A DNA stretch of 41,482 nt, taken from positions 1 through 41,482 of IMG/VR virus record IMGVR_UViG_3300046794_000181; one strand, 5' to 3'. The number at the start of each line of letters is the position of its first letter. The stretch's first letter is position 1. The translations under genes and the position numbers were made by a program. Source of the DNA: a virus. This document shows, in pieces, positions 11,844 through 19,421 of the stretch. The notes under the pieces were generated by a model. It had not been told where the DNA came from. It did no database searches and worked only from the letters and a program-made list of their open reading frames with translations.

Positions 11844-12282
11844 AGTGGTGCCAATCAGCCTGGAAGAAGCCAACGCGTTTGTGTCGGCTCACCACCGCCA
11901 CCACCGGCCTGTGGTCGGCCATAAATTCAGCATCGCCGTAGCCGAGGGTGAAACGGTTCGTGGCGTGGCGATCATCGGGCGCCCGGTAGCGCGCGGCAAC
12001 GACGACAGTTGGACGCTGGAGGTAAATCGTTGCTGCACGGACGGCGCGAAAAATGCGTGCTCGATGCTGTACGGCGCCGCTTGGCGCGCGACGTCTGCAC
12101 TCGGCTACCGGCGACTCATCACCTACACCATGCCGCAGGAAGGTGGCGCAAGCCTTCGCGCAGCTGGCTGGCGGCTGTTGGGTCAGCGCGGCGGCGGCAA
12201 CTGGAACACGCCGGCGCGACCCCGCATTGATACCGACGCAATACTTCGCGGACAAAAACTACTATGGGAGCAGACAGCATGA
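11833..12282 (+). CDS. XF1762-like (GNAT-fold) protein
   Basis: From ATG 11833 (GAAGG upstream) the product is 149 residues and matches the XF1762 family that I know from Xylella and Burkholderiales phages: LEEANAFVSAHHRHHRPVVGHKF at the start, then GVAIIGRPVARG, ACSMLYGAAWRATSALGYRRL and ASLRAAGWRLLG. The strand/helix order is that of GNAT acyltransferases. The substrate is unknown. A frame opening at 11623 only runs antiphase through the preceding gene. Confidence 0.75.
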   Translation: MALEVVPISLEEANAFVSAHHRHHRPVVGHKFSIAVAEGETVRGVAIIGRPVARGNDDSWTLEVNRCCTDGAKNACSMLYGAAWRATSALGYRRLITYTMPQEGGASLRAAGWRLLGQRGGGNWNTPARPRIDTDAILRGQKLLWEQTA

Positions 12283-13001
12283 CCGACAACGCCAACACCA
12301 CCGCAGCACAGCCGCTCGACCTGGACAAGCAGCGCGCCGACTTTGAAGCCGAGGCAGCCAAACGCGGCATGAACATCGAGCGCGCAAAGAAGTTCCCCGA
12401 ACTCTACAAGTACGAGCACGCCGCGCAAATGTGGGACTTCTGGCAGATCGCTCAGGCACGCGCCGCCCAGCCAGCAGGAAAATCGGCAATTGATCGAGTA
12501 AGTGAAATTCTCAGCTCGCTCCCCGCTGATCTGCTGGATCGTCCTGCTGACCTGGACAAAGAGCGGGAGCTATTCGATTCTTTGTACGATGCTGATGAGT
12601 TCAGAAGTGAGTACGACAAGTACGGGCCAGCCGAGGCGGCATTCACGGTGTTTCAGTATGCCCGCGCTGCTCGCCGAGCTGCACCGGCTACCACGGACAT
12701 GCCGGTACAGGCTGGAGAAGCGGTAGAACTTCCGCCGCTGCCGGATGGCGACGAGTATTCGGCAACGCGCATGCTTGCCAACGGCGAGTTGGCGCCCCGC
12801 TTCACCGCCGCCACTCTTCGCGAGTTCGGCCACGCGTGCTACGCCGTGGGCCGCGCCAGTCTTGCCCCGGTATCCGTCCAGCAGGGTGAGGATTGGGAAT
12901 CGCTCTACAAGCGCGAGCGCGCCATCATCCATGAAACCCTCATGCCCCGGCTGCGTGCTGCGGAAGCCGCTCTTGCAGCCACCCAGCAGGAGGGCGAGTA
13001 A
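12279..13001 (+). CDS. Mosaic hypothetical protein (240 aa)
   Basis: ATG 12279 overlaps the previous stop as ATGA. The N-terminal 65 residues (RADFEAEAAKRGMNIERAK, then YEHAAQMWDFWQIAQARAA) are a small helical module common in phage accessory proteins. The middle repeats a similar pattern (KERELFDSLYDADEF, then EAAFTVFQYARAARRAA). Then comes GEAVELPPLPDGDEYSATRM with a following helix, a module also used in the protein at 13222-14166, and a C-terminal coiled coil. No function is known. Confidence 0.7.
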   Translation: MTDNANTTAAQPLDLDKQRADFEAEAAKRGMNIERAKKFPELYKYEHAAQMWDFWQIAQARAAQPAGKSAIDRVSEILSSLPADLLDRPADLDKERELFDSLYDADEFRSEYDKYGPAEAAFTVFQYARAARRAAPATTDMPVQAGEAVELPPLPDGDEYSATRMLANGELAPRFTAATLREFGHACYAVGRASLAPVSVQQGEDWESLYKRERAIIHETLMPRLRAAEAALAATQQEGE

Positions 13002-13229
13002 ATGAGCTTCATTATCGACAACTACGACGAACACTGCCCGCAGCTTCGCATCAAGTTCGGCGACCGCGAAATGAGCTTCACCGTCAAAGACGTAGCACCC
13101 GAGGCGCGCGAATGGCTTGGCGGCGTTATTGAACGCCAAGTAAGCGAGCTGATTGCCCTGCGCGTGAACCAAGCTCTCGACAAACACCGCGCTGACCTGC
13201 GCAAACTATTGGGAGCCGCCCATGGCTGA
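13002..13229 (+). CDS. Small hypothetical protein (75 aa)
   Basis: A beta-rich start (MSFIIDNYDEHCPQLRIKFG) is followed by helices to the end. The ATG directly abuts the previous stop (TAAATG). No family is recognised. It overlaps the Lar-fusion gene by eight bases. Confidence 0.6.
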   Translation: MSFIIDNYDEHCPQLRIKFGDREMSFTVKDVAPEAREWLGGVIERQVSELIALRVNQALDKHRADLRKLLGAAHG

Positions 13230-14166
13230 CCTGAACCAAGGCGCGAGCATTGAAGCCGAGCGCGCAGCGCCTTGCCCGTTTTGCGGCAGCGAGAACGTAA
13301 AGGCGCACGTATATTCCGCCATTCTCGCGATTGATGAGCCGGACGCATACTGCCAGTGCGGCGACTGCAGTACGACCGGCCCGAACGGCAAGGACGAGGC
13401 TTCAGCCATCGCATCATGGAACCGCCGCACCCCTGCTGACGCTGTAGGTGCGGGAGAGCTGCCGCCGCTGCCGAAGCATGAGGGGCCGATCGACACGTAC
13501 CACGACAACGGCACCATCACCAGCCAGGACGGCTACACCGCCGAGCAGATGCAGCAGTTCGGGCGCGAAGCCATCGCCCACTACCTGCGCAAGCAAGCCG
13601 GCCAGGTTGGCGTGAAGCCCTGGCGTGAGCGTCTTGAGGGATCAATCGGAGTGCAGCCGGCGATGCATTACGCAGACGCCGAGATTGCCGACCTGCGCGC
13701 CCAGCTCGCGGCCAAGGGTCAGGGCAACGTGAAGTTCGACTTGACGGACTACAGCCAGGCCGTCAATTACGCGAACGGCACCAGCACAGTCGTCATCGCG
13801 CCAGCCAGCGCACAGCCCGCCGATCCGCGATTGCAAGCGATTGCCGATGCCGAGCAAGTCTTGGCTGATGTTGCTCAACGCAGGGTCGAACGTGCGGCTC
13901 GGATTGGCGCACAGCCCGACCAGCGGGAGAGCGCAGCCGGCAAATGCATGGACTGGTCCGCGCTTGGATACAAGGTCGGTGCGACGGTCGAGCAAGACGG
14001 CGGCAAGTCGTGGGCATCAAGGGCTGTCATCACCTGCGTGCATCCGAACGGTGCGCTGGATGTGGTTGCAGACGGAAAGACCTATGGCTGGTCAGCACGA
14101 TTCTGCAAGGTCGTTGCGGCCCCGGCAGCACAGCCAAAGAAAGATGAGCAGAAAGGAGATGCGTAA
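13222..14166 (+). CDS. Lar-type zinc ribbon fused to mosaic modules (314 aa)
   Basis: Residues 17-70 are a Lar (restriction alleviation) domain: CPFCGS at 18-23, then CQCGDC at 44-49 and the family ending AIASWNRR. Lar of the Rac prophage weakens EcoKI restriction. Next comes the GELPPLP module with GYTAEQMQQFGREAIAHYL, a coiled segment, and a C-terminal beta domain around MDWSALGYKVGATVEQDGG. Fusion to so many modules is unusual, so protection against restriction is possible but not assured. Confidence 0.65.
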   Translation: MADLNQGASIEAERAAPCPFCGSENVKAHVYSAILAIDEPDAYCQCGDCSTTGPNGKDEASAIASWNRRTPADAVGAGELPPLPKHEGPIDTYHDNGTITSQDGYTAEQMQQFGREAIAHYLRKQAGQVGVKPWRERLEGSIGVQPAMHYADAEIADLRAQLAAKGQGNVKFDLTDYSQAVNYANGTSTVVIAPASAQPADPRLQAIADAEQVLADVAQRRVERAARIGAQPDQRESAAGKCMDWSALGYKVGATVEQDGGKSWASRAVITCVHPNGALDVVADGKTYGWSARFCKVVAAPAAQPKKDEQKGDA

Positions 14167-14468
14167 TGGGACAGGCAAAGCAGCGTGGCACATTCGAGGA
14201 ACGTCAGGCAGAAGCCATCAAGCGCGAAGCCGAGCGCATGGCGCAGCGTCAGAAAGAGCGGGAAGAACGGCAGGAGGCAGAGGGCCGCGCCCTTGCAGCA
14301 CGCCGTGCGCCCAGCCCCACAGAGCGCCGTCGTGGTGGCATGTCGCGAATGATGCTGGCGACCGCCGCGATGGCAGCGGTTTCGATGGGAGCAATGTCGA
14401 GTCGCAATCTAGGCAACCAGGGCCAGGACAGCGCCAATAACAGCGCAGAAGGAGAGAAGAATGGCTGA
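14166..14468 (+). CDS. Charged coiled-coil hypothetical protein (100 aa)
   Basis: MGQAKQRGTFEERQAEAIKR opens a long run of Arg, Glu and Gln helix to about residue 55, followed by a modest hydrophobic stretch (MMLATAAMAAVSMGAM) and a polar tail. The opening is seen in many short phage proteins of unknown role. Start and stop of neighbours overlap (TAATG). Confidence 0.6.
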   Translation: MGQAKQRGTFEERQAEAIKREAERMAQRQKEREERQEAEGRALAARRAPSPTERRRGGMSRMMLATAAMAAVSMGAMSSRNLGNQGQDSANNSAEGEKNG

Positions 14469-14751
14469 ACCGATCCGAATTCCTTTCAGCCGTATCCGTG
14501 CAGCGTGGCTGCGTCGGTCGGTGATGCTCATGGCGTTCCTGCCAATGGTGGTGTGCAACTGGCTGCTGATCCTGTGGGCGGCGGCGAAGCTGTTACTGAT
14601 CTTGCCGCTGTCTGTGCTTGTCAAAGTGCTTGCTGCACCCTTCCAACTACTGAACGAAGGATTTGCCGAAGCGTGGCATGGGCGCGGCCCTGGAGCCCAG
14701 GTATCTCCGCCAGCTCTTAATACCGATGGAGGAAGCAATGGAGTTTCGTAA
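14461..14751 (+). CDS. Hypothetical membrane protein (96 aa)
   Basis: After a basic N-terminus (SRIRAAWLRRS) there are two hydrophobic segments at about residues 20-37 and 38-57 (VMLMAFLPMVVCNWLLILWA and AAKLLLILPLSVLVKVLA), so a helical hairpin in the inner membrane is likely. The C-terminus is polar and ends inside the next gene. No family is known. Confidence 0.6.
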   Translation: MAEPIRIPFSRIRAAWLRRSVMLMAFLPMVVCNWLLILWAAAKLLLILPLSVLVKVLAAPFQLLNEGFAEAWHGRGPGAQVSPPALNTDGGSNGVS

Positions 14752-15418
14752 AAAGCCTGTCGTGATCGAAGCAATCCAATGGCCCGGCACGAAGTTCGAA
14801 ACGTCGCCGCCTGAGTGGTTCACGAAGGCGATGTACATCGAACCAGGCGCGCCCGGCTTCATCATGCGCTGGGGCGACGAGATCGTCATCGAGACACTGG
14901 AAGGCCAAATGCGCGCGCAGCCCGGCGACTGGATCATTCGCGGCATCAAGGGCGAGATCTATCCTTGCAAGCCCGACATCTTTGCCGCGACGTATGAGGA
15001 CGCCACCCCTTCCCCCGCCAGTACAGCAGGGGGAGAGCGACAGAGCATTGCCGACGATCCGGAATTCCGTAGGTTACTAGGTTATGTACAGGGATGGGTA
15101 AATGGCCACCCCTTGATGAACAAGGATGCCGAAAACCTCATCGCCCACATCGACAGCTGGCCCGCTCGCAGCGCTGATGATGCATTGCCGGCAGCGTGGT
15201 CATATGAATGCCTTCAGCCCGGCGGTAACGGCATCTGGTGCGAGTTCTTCAGCCGCGAGAAGCCCAGCGCCGACACGCACATCAGGAACATATTCCCCCT
15301 CTACGGCGCCGCTCCTGCTCCTGGCAATACCGCACAGCCGACAGCATACGACACGATGGACCACGACCAGCTTGGCAAACTTGGACAGCAGCAGAAAGGA
15401 GAACACGATGGGCGTTAA
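14738..15418 (+). CDS. Mosaic hypothetical protein (226 aa)
   Basis: ATG 14738 has GGAGGAAGCA before it. The first 90 residues (MEFRKKPVVIEAIQWPG, then GDEIVIETLEGQMRAQPGDWIIRG and PCKPDIFAATYE) are a beta-rich domain that is very common in phages, annotated as phage hypothetical protein, with the invariant GDWI turn. After a Ser/Thr/Ala linker comes a second module with Trp-rich WSYECLQPGG. No function is known. Confidence 0.7.
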   Translation: MEFRKKPVVIEAIQWPGTKFETSPPEWFTKAMYIEPGAPGFIMRWGDEIVIETLEGQMRAQPGDWIIRGIKGEIYPCKPDIFAATYEDATPSPASTAGGERQSIADDPEFRRLLGYVQGWVNGHPLMNKDAENLIAHIDSWPARSADDALPAAWSYECLQPGGNGIWCEFFSREKPSADTHIRNIFPLYGAAPAPGNTAQPTAYDTMDHDQLGKLGQQQKGEHDGR

Positions 15419-15557
15419 AGGAAGCTGGCAACGACCAGGCGAGGGATACGAAGACGGGCATTCCCGCATATGGGGAGATAAGCCGAAGAAAGAGCAATAC
15501 GTGCCGCCACCACTGCCGGGGCAGCAACCCAAGGACGATGCGAAGAAGGAGGATTGA
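15408..15557 (+). CDS. Small Pro-rich hypothetical protein (49 aa)
   Basis: AAAGGAGAACACG precedes ATG 15408, inside the end of the previous gene. The product (MGVKGSWQRPGEGYEDGHSR) is polar, Pro- and Lys-rich and probably unstructured. The strong ribosome site is the main support. Confidence 0.5.
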   Translation: MGVKGSWQRPGEGYEDGHSRIWGDKPKKEQYVPPPLPGQQPKDDAKKED

Positions 15558-15560
15558 CCG

Positions 15561-15812
15561 ATGAGCGAAAAAGAAATCTTGAGCGCAATTCTGCAAAAGC
15601 TCAGCGAAAAAACTATCCCAATCGAGTATGACCTGTGGGATACCTCCCATATTGCGGCGTACTTGAAACGCTCTTACAGCACCGTGCGCGACAAGATACT
15701 GCCGCTGCCAAGCTTCCCAAGGCCGATCCGCATTCAGACAGCGAATGGGACCGGCCTCCCTCTCTATAAGGCCCGTGAAGTGGTGCGCTGGGCCGAGAGT
15801 CTACAGCACTGA
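15561..15812 (+). CDS. AlpA/excisionase-like DNA-binding protein (83 aa)
   Basis: GAAGGAGGATTGACCG precedes ATG 15561. Residues 22-80 form a winged helix of the MerR/AlpA/Xis type: YDLWDTSHIAAYLKRSYSTV (helix-turn-helix), a wing with FPRPIRIQ, and LYKAREVVRWAES at the end. It is the last gene of the rightward operon before the integrase, where an excisionase would be expected. A transcriptional regulator is the alternative. Confidence 0.65.
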   Translation: MSEKEILSAILQKLSEKTIPIEYDLWDTSHIAAYLKRSYSTVRDKILPLPSFPRPIRIQTANGTGLPLYKAREVVRWAESLQH

Positions 15813-15814
15813 CG

Positions 15815-16309
15815 CTAGGCAGCTCGGTCAAGGCCGAGCTTTTCAACAATATTGGAGTATAGGCTTAGGCTGGGAGATGTCGCATTTAGCGCTGGCCTGA
15901 GTCTTCGGATGTAATACGCCTCAACTGCTGGGGCATGGATCTTTGGAACCTCCATGTACACGTGTGAAGTCCACCTCATCCGATTCCGTCTGTGTTGCTC
16001 GAATCGGTCCCAAAAGTTATGGGTCTGCCCAACATAGATGCACGCGTCTCCATCAAATAGGAAATACACTCCCTCTGCACATGGAATGCTTCCCGTGGTG
16101 CGCGCCGCCCATATCTCTGCGTCACTGAAGTGAAAGCATGAGGCATAATGCTTCAGCCAGTCACGCGGGGTCTTGTATTGGCTATCTGCTCCTTGCCACG
16201 TAAAATGCCTGTGAACGTCTTGGCATAGCTTTCGAACAGGCTGGCGGCATCGTTCGTACTCGTAGATGGCATCCCAATCTTCGTTTCCGCATTCAATTTT
16301 TTCTGCCAT
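15815..16309 (-). CDS. GIY-YIG nuclease-family protein
   Basis: The GIY-YIG domain is at residues 78-145: GVY (80-82), IYVG (91-94), conserved Arg102 in NFWDRFEQH, and Glu130 in APAVEAYYIRRLRPALN, the metal-binding glutamate. The 75-residue N-terminus (YERCRQPVRKLCQDVHRHF) has no family I know. The gene is inverted relative to its neighbours, has its own promoter, and looks like an inserted cargo gene. It could be a homing or defence nuclease. Catalytic residues appear intact. Confidence 0.8.
   Translation of the reverse strand: MAEKIECGNEDWDAIYEYERCRQPVRKLCQDVHRHFTWQGADSQYKTPRDWLKHYASCFHFSDAEIWAARTTGSIPCAEGVYFLFDGDACIYVGQTHNFWDRFEQHRRNRMRWTSHVYMEVPKIHAPAVEAYYIRRLRPALNATSPSLSLYSNIVEKLGLDRAA
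15821..15843 (+). terminator. Rho-independent terminator closing the rightward operon
   Basis: AGCTCGG (15821-15827), loop TCAAGG, CCGAGCT (15834-15840) with four T at 15840-15843. It follows the excisionase-like gene by a few bases and at the same time encodes the last codons of the opposing GIY-YIG gene. Confidence 0.7.
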
Positions 16310-16523
16310 TTTTTTGCCAACGCCTTCCCTAACGTCTTGAAATATTAGGGTTAACGTTACCGGTCACCGGCACCATTGTCAAGTCCTTAACTTCTCTTTC
16401 CCCCACTTAGTATTTGATTTCTAAGGCAAAGCGACACCGCTGGCTTGATGCCTTTCGCTTTCTCATGCTTTGTTTCTGATACCATTTGCCAAAAATTACC
16501 AAAAGGATTGGCAAAAATGGCAG
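16303..16523. repeat. Inverted repeat spanning both start codons flanking the int/GIY-YIG gap
   Basis: The integrase start region reads TTGGCAAAAATGGCAG (16508-16523, plus), and the GIY-YIG start region on the minus strand reads TTGGCAAAAAAATGGCAG (16320-16303). The two differ only in the length of the A run. A third, inverted piece TTTGCCAA occurs at 16485-16492 ahead of the integrase. It may be a common operator that blocks ribosomes or polymerase on both divergent genes, or a trace of how the GIY-YIG gene came in. Confidence 0.5.
16354..16382 (-). promoter_or_regulatory. Promoter of the GIY-YIG gene
   Basis: Minus-strand TTGACA (16382-16377), 17 bases, TAACGT (16359-16354). The -35 is perfect and the -10 weak. 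Between it and the gene an inverted repeat CCCTAA (16327-16332) / TTAGGG (16345-16350) lies in the expected leader, and GGTTAACGTTACC (16350-16362) over the -10 is nearly palindromic. Confidence 0.6.
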
Positions 16524-17482
16524 CGCCTAAGAAGGAAGGCAGCGTATGGCGACATCGCATTATGGTCAAGGGCAAGCGAGTCTCTGGAACTTTCACCACG
16601 AAGGCCTCCGCCCTGGCTTGGGAAGCTGAGCAACGGATACAGATCGTAGAGGGAGATAGCAGTGGGAACGGCAAAACGCTGCGGGACGCGTTGGAAAAGT
16701 ACGAGCTAGAGGTGTCAAAGAAGAAGCGCAGCTATGCAAACGAAGCGAAGCGCATCGCCTTCTTCTGCGCAACTGATCTGGCCGACAAGAAGGTTGCGGA
16801 GGTCAAGCCAGCCGACGTAGCAGCCTGGCGTGATAGCCGGTTGCGTAAGGTCAAAAGCTCATCGGTGAACCGGGATATGAACCTGCTTTCGCATGTCTTC
16901 ACAGTGGCAAAGCGCGAGTGGGGATGGATCAAGGATGTGCCGACAAAGGATGTTGAGCGTCCTAAAGATCCACCGCATCGTGATCGTCGCATCAGCGAGG
17001 AAGAGATTGACCTCATCTGTCTTCAGCTTGGGTGGGACCGCAAAATTCCCGGCGAGCCCGTGACGAAGCAACACCGTGTCGCCCTTGCCTTCCTTTTTGC
17101 CATCGAAACAGCAATGCGGGCTGGCGAAATTTGCTCACTTAAGAAGGGCGATGTACAGGGCCGAGTAGCTCGCCTGCATATGACGAAGAATGGCCGCCCG
17201 CGTGATGTCCCACTGTCGCCACAGGCCTTAGCCATATGGAAGCTGGTCCCTGGAGGGTTTGACTTGTCATCTGCCATCCTCGATGCTCTATTCCGTAAAG
17301 CCAGGAAGAACGCGGGCATTGAAGGACTTACCTTCCACGATACGCGCCATGAAGCTATCACGCGCCTCGCTCAGAAGTTGGACGTGCTTGACTTGGCTCG
17401 AATGGTCGGACATACGAATATCAACCAGCTCCGCACGTATTACAATGCGACAGCTGAAGATATCGCGGCGCGGCTGAGCTGA
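16517..17482 (+). CDS. int: Tyrosine integrase
   Basis: ATG 16517 follows AAAAGGATTGGC; an in-frame upstream start at 16445 has no ribosome site. The 321 residues comprise a short N-terminal arm-type domain, a core-binding domain (about 53-140) and the catalytic domain with Arg201 (AMRAGEI), Lys224 (MTKNGRP), HDTR at 274-277, GHT at 298-300 and the nucleophile Tyr308 or Tyr309 (RTYYNAT). All catalytic residues are present. It integrates and, with Xis, excises the prophage. Lack of an overlapping tRNA end leaves the attachment site unknown. It ends one base from the opposing HNH gene. Confidence 0.93.
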   Translation: MAAPKKEGSVWRHRIMVKGKRVSGTFTTKASALAWEAEQRIQIVEGDSSGNGKTLRDALEKYELEVSKKKRSYANEAKRIAFFCATDLADKKVAEVKPADVAAWRDSRLRKVKSSSVNRDMNLLSHVFTVAKREWGWIKDVPTKDVERPKDPPHRDRRISEEEIDLICLQLGWDRKIPGEPVTKQHRVALAFLFAIETAMRAGEICSLKKGDVQGRVARLHMTKNGRPRDVPLSPQALAIWKLVPGGFDLSSAILDALFRKARKNAGIEGLTFHDTRHEAITRLAQKLDVLDLARMVGHTNINQLRTYYNATAEDIAARLS

Positions 17483-17483
17483 G

Positions 17484-17762
17484 CTACTTTTGCCGCTTCC
17501 GGCACTGCTCGCGCTCGGCCCGGTCCTTGATCTTGGCGTCCTCAACCGATTGCCATTGCATGTTCCCGGCATCATCAGCACCACCGGCACACAGGGGCAC
17601 AATATGGTCGACCACGTAGCCAGGACAGCGCCTCTCTGGCTTCTCGGTCGCGGGGCATGGCACGGCAGCGCGAAAGATGCGAACAGCCTTCGGATCGCGC
17701 TTGATGCGCTCGCCAGCGCGAGCAGGAAGTGCGAGGATGAGGAAGCAGATGAGTAATCTCAT
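17484..17762 (-). CDS. Secreted small HNH-like protein (92 aa)
   Basis: I start it at ATG 17762, giving a clear signal peptide (MRLLICFLILALPARAG), rather than the longer frame to 17843. The mature part is a compact HNH nuclease-like domain: CPATEKPERRCPGYVVDHIV, PLCAGGADDAGNMQWQSVEDAK, in which DH, the Asn and the later Lys/Asp fit the fold. Proteins like this, annotated as HNH endonuclease, occur near the lysis genes of many proteobacterial phages, probably acting in the periplasm. It is the last gene of the leftward operon. Confidence 0.7.
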   Translation of the reverse strand: MRLLICFLILALPARAGERIKRDPKAVRIFRAAVPCPATEKPERRCPGYVVDHIVPLCAGGADDAGNMQWQSVEDAKIKDRAEREQCRKRQK

Positions 17763-17778
17763 CCGCCAAGTGTACAAC

Positions 17779-18555
17779 TCACGCGGCAGCTTTTTCAGAG
17801 TATTTCTCGTTGATCCAGCTGAGCGGCACCGCCATTTCGTCAAACTGCCCGTCCTCGACGTTGTGCAGCATGAGGACGCCGTGCCAGTGTTTATTACCCT
17901 GAGGGTTCAGGTAGTCCTCGTGATGCTCGTAGCAGGAGCCGGCGATGATGGAAGTAATGCGCTTGCCGTCGGCCCTGTATGCCGAGACGATCTGGCGTCC
18001 CTGCTGATGCCCCGCCACGCAGCTCATCATTTTCTTACTCAGTTGGGCCTGAGCCGTTGAGGCTGGCCTGCCCATGGCTCCGGTGCAAAAAAAGTGACTA
18101 AACGCAACGCCACCAATTACCACTACCTCTAGGAATGGATACACCTCCCATCCGTATTCGGCATACTTCAGGTCGTCAGTGCTGATCGTGCCGTCTAGGA
18201 TCGGATCATTACTGATGGCTCGGTTAATGCGGTCCTCGTGATTGCCGAGGGTGAGCACCATGCGCGGGCGGTACAGGGCTTTCTTGTTCCGTAAGCGCAT
18301 CTCGTTGTACTCGCGCATTGGGCCGAGTAGGGCTTTCATGGCATCGTGCGCGGCTTTCACGTCCAGGCGGTAGCGGCGCCCTTCGAACGACTTCTTACCC
18401 TTGTCGTACATGCTGAGGCTGCACATGTCTGCGAAGTCCCCGGCGTGGACGATGACATCGGGCTTTTTGTCCACGATGTAGTGACCGATGCGGCGCAGGA
18501 AAGAGAAATCGTCGCCAGGACGGGCTTGGGTGTCAGGCAGGAATAAAATTTTCAA
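17779..18555 (-). CDS. Metallophosphoesterase
   Basis: The calcineurin-type motifs are present: D-T-Q at residues 8-10 (in place of the usual D-x-H), GDFAD at 39-43, GNHED at 104-108, FSH at 152-154 and AGHQQG at 181-186, then GSCYEHH. The Gln in the first motif is an accepted variant. The 258-residue protein is cytoplasmic with no signal peptide. It follows the holin/lysozyme genes; its substrate, perhaps a nucleotide, DNA end or phosphoester, is not given by the sequence. Confidence 0.8.
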   Translation of the reverse strand: MKILFLPDTQARPGDDFSFLRRIGHYIVDKKPDVIVHAGDFADMCSLSMYDKGKKSFEGRRYRLDVKAAHDAMKALLGPMREYNEMRLRNKKALYRPRMVLTLGNHEDRINRAISNDPILDGTISTDDLKYAEYGWEVYPFLEVVVIGGVAFSHFFCTGAMGRPASTAQAQLSKKMMSCVAGHQQGRQIVSAYRADGKRITSIIAGSCYEHHEDYLNPQGNKHWHGVLMLHNVEDGQFDEMAVPLSWINEKYSEKAAA

Positions 18556-18564
18556 GCGCTCTCC

Positions 18565-18981
18565 TTAGGCTACGTTCTTGACCTTTTCGACAGTCCGAAG
18601 GGTGCCGAGGCCCAGCATCCCCAGCAGGATTGTGCTCATCTCCGTGAAGTCGAACACTGGCAGCGTGATCGGATGCCCTGCCCATTGCGACAGGACGAAG
18701 GCAGCAGGGCCGCCGATGAACTTGAAGGCGAACGCTGCGCCGCAGATCCAGCCAATCGCAGGACGCCAGCCTGAGACGAACAGGGACGAACTGGCCGCTT
18801 CTACCTTGTTAATATCCATTTGGCCGGTAGCCATCTGCAGATCGGCATTCAGTTGGGCCAGTTCGCCAGCCTGGGCCAGCCTCATTACTTCAAGTTTTGC
18901 ATCGGCTGCGGCTTTCGGGTCGGGGAAGATCCGGTCAAACAGGTTGCCGAGAAGGGGGATAAGTTGCGGCCACATAGTCAT
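18565..18981 (-). CDS. 3TM holin (GTA-type)
   Basis: The 138-residue product fits the 3TM holin family first defined in gene transfer agents: a helical amphipathic N-terminus (IFPDPKAAADAKLEVMRLAQ), then MDINKVEAASSSLFVSGWRPAIGWICG, a hydrophobic segment (AAFAFKFIGGPAAFVL) and a last one (EMSTILLGMLGLGTL). Holins of this family make the membrane pore that lets endolysin out. It overlaps the lysozyme gene as ATGA. Confidence 0.85.
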   Translation of the reverse strand: MTMWPQLIPLLGNLFDRIFPDPKAAADAKLEVMRLAQAGELAQLNADLQMATGQMDINKVEAASSSLFVSGWRPAIGWICGAAFAFKFIGGPAAFVLSQWAGHPITLPVFDFTEMSTILLGMLGLGTLRTVEKVKNVA

Positions 18982-19421
18982 CCTTTCCTGATAGCGTCAG
19001 CGATACGCTTGGCACGGTCGCCGACTTGGTTTGCCCACTTGCTATCCAAAAACTCAGCAGCAGCAGCATCCCAACGGCCAGCCTCCAGCAGAGCCAGCGC
19101 GTTCTTGAAGCCAAGCAGACGCGGGACACCCAAATTGAAAGCCGCGTTAAGGAGAGCGTCTTGGCGGTTATCGCTCATCTTCGACCACCACGGGAGCGCG
19201 CGGTCTAGCTCTCGGATCGTGCCGCGTACGTCGTTATTGCAGAGCATGTACGCTTCTGCTCCAGAGATACCGTTATCAGTAAGGTTCCGCCCAATGCCGA
19301 TGGTCAGCTTTCCAATCAGCCGATCACCGGGGCGCAGCTCCTTGCCGGTAGCGTCATCGTAGGGTTTGAGGCGCAGGGCTTCGTCTGCCTGAAGCTGGCC
19401 CGTCACGTGCTCCATGTTCAT
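18978..19421 (-). CDS. GH24 endolysin (T4-type lysozyme)
   Basis: I choose ATG 19421 behind GGGAGGG (longer frame to 19529 only overlaps the upstream gene). The 147 residues have catalytic Glu14 (ADEALRLKPYDD), Thr40 in GKLTIGIGRNL and the family segments FNLGVPRLLGFKNALALLEAGR and WANQVGDRAKRIADAI. No signal peptide or SAR helix is seen, so release should need the holin. It cleaves the peptidoglycan glycan strand. Confidence 0.92.
   Translation of the reverse strand: MNMEHVTGQLQADEALRLKPYDDATGKELRPGDRLIGKLTIGIGRNLTDNGISGAEAYMLCNNDVRGTIRELDRALPWWSKMSDNRQDALLNAAFNLGVPRLLGFKNALALLEAGRWDAAAAEFLDSKWANQVGDRAKRIADAIRKG

Noticed and set aside
17463-17510. Bidirectional terminator between integrase and the HNH gene
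   Set aside because: The two stop codons are one base apart, and no stable hairpin with a T tract on either strand is visible in this stretch.
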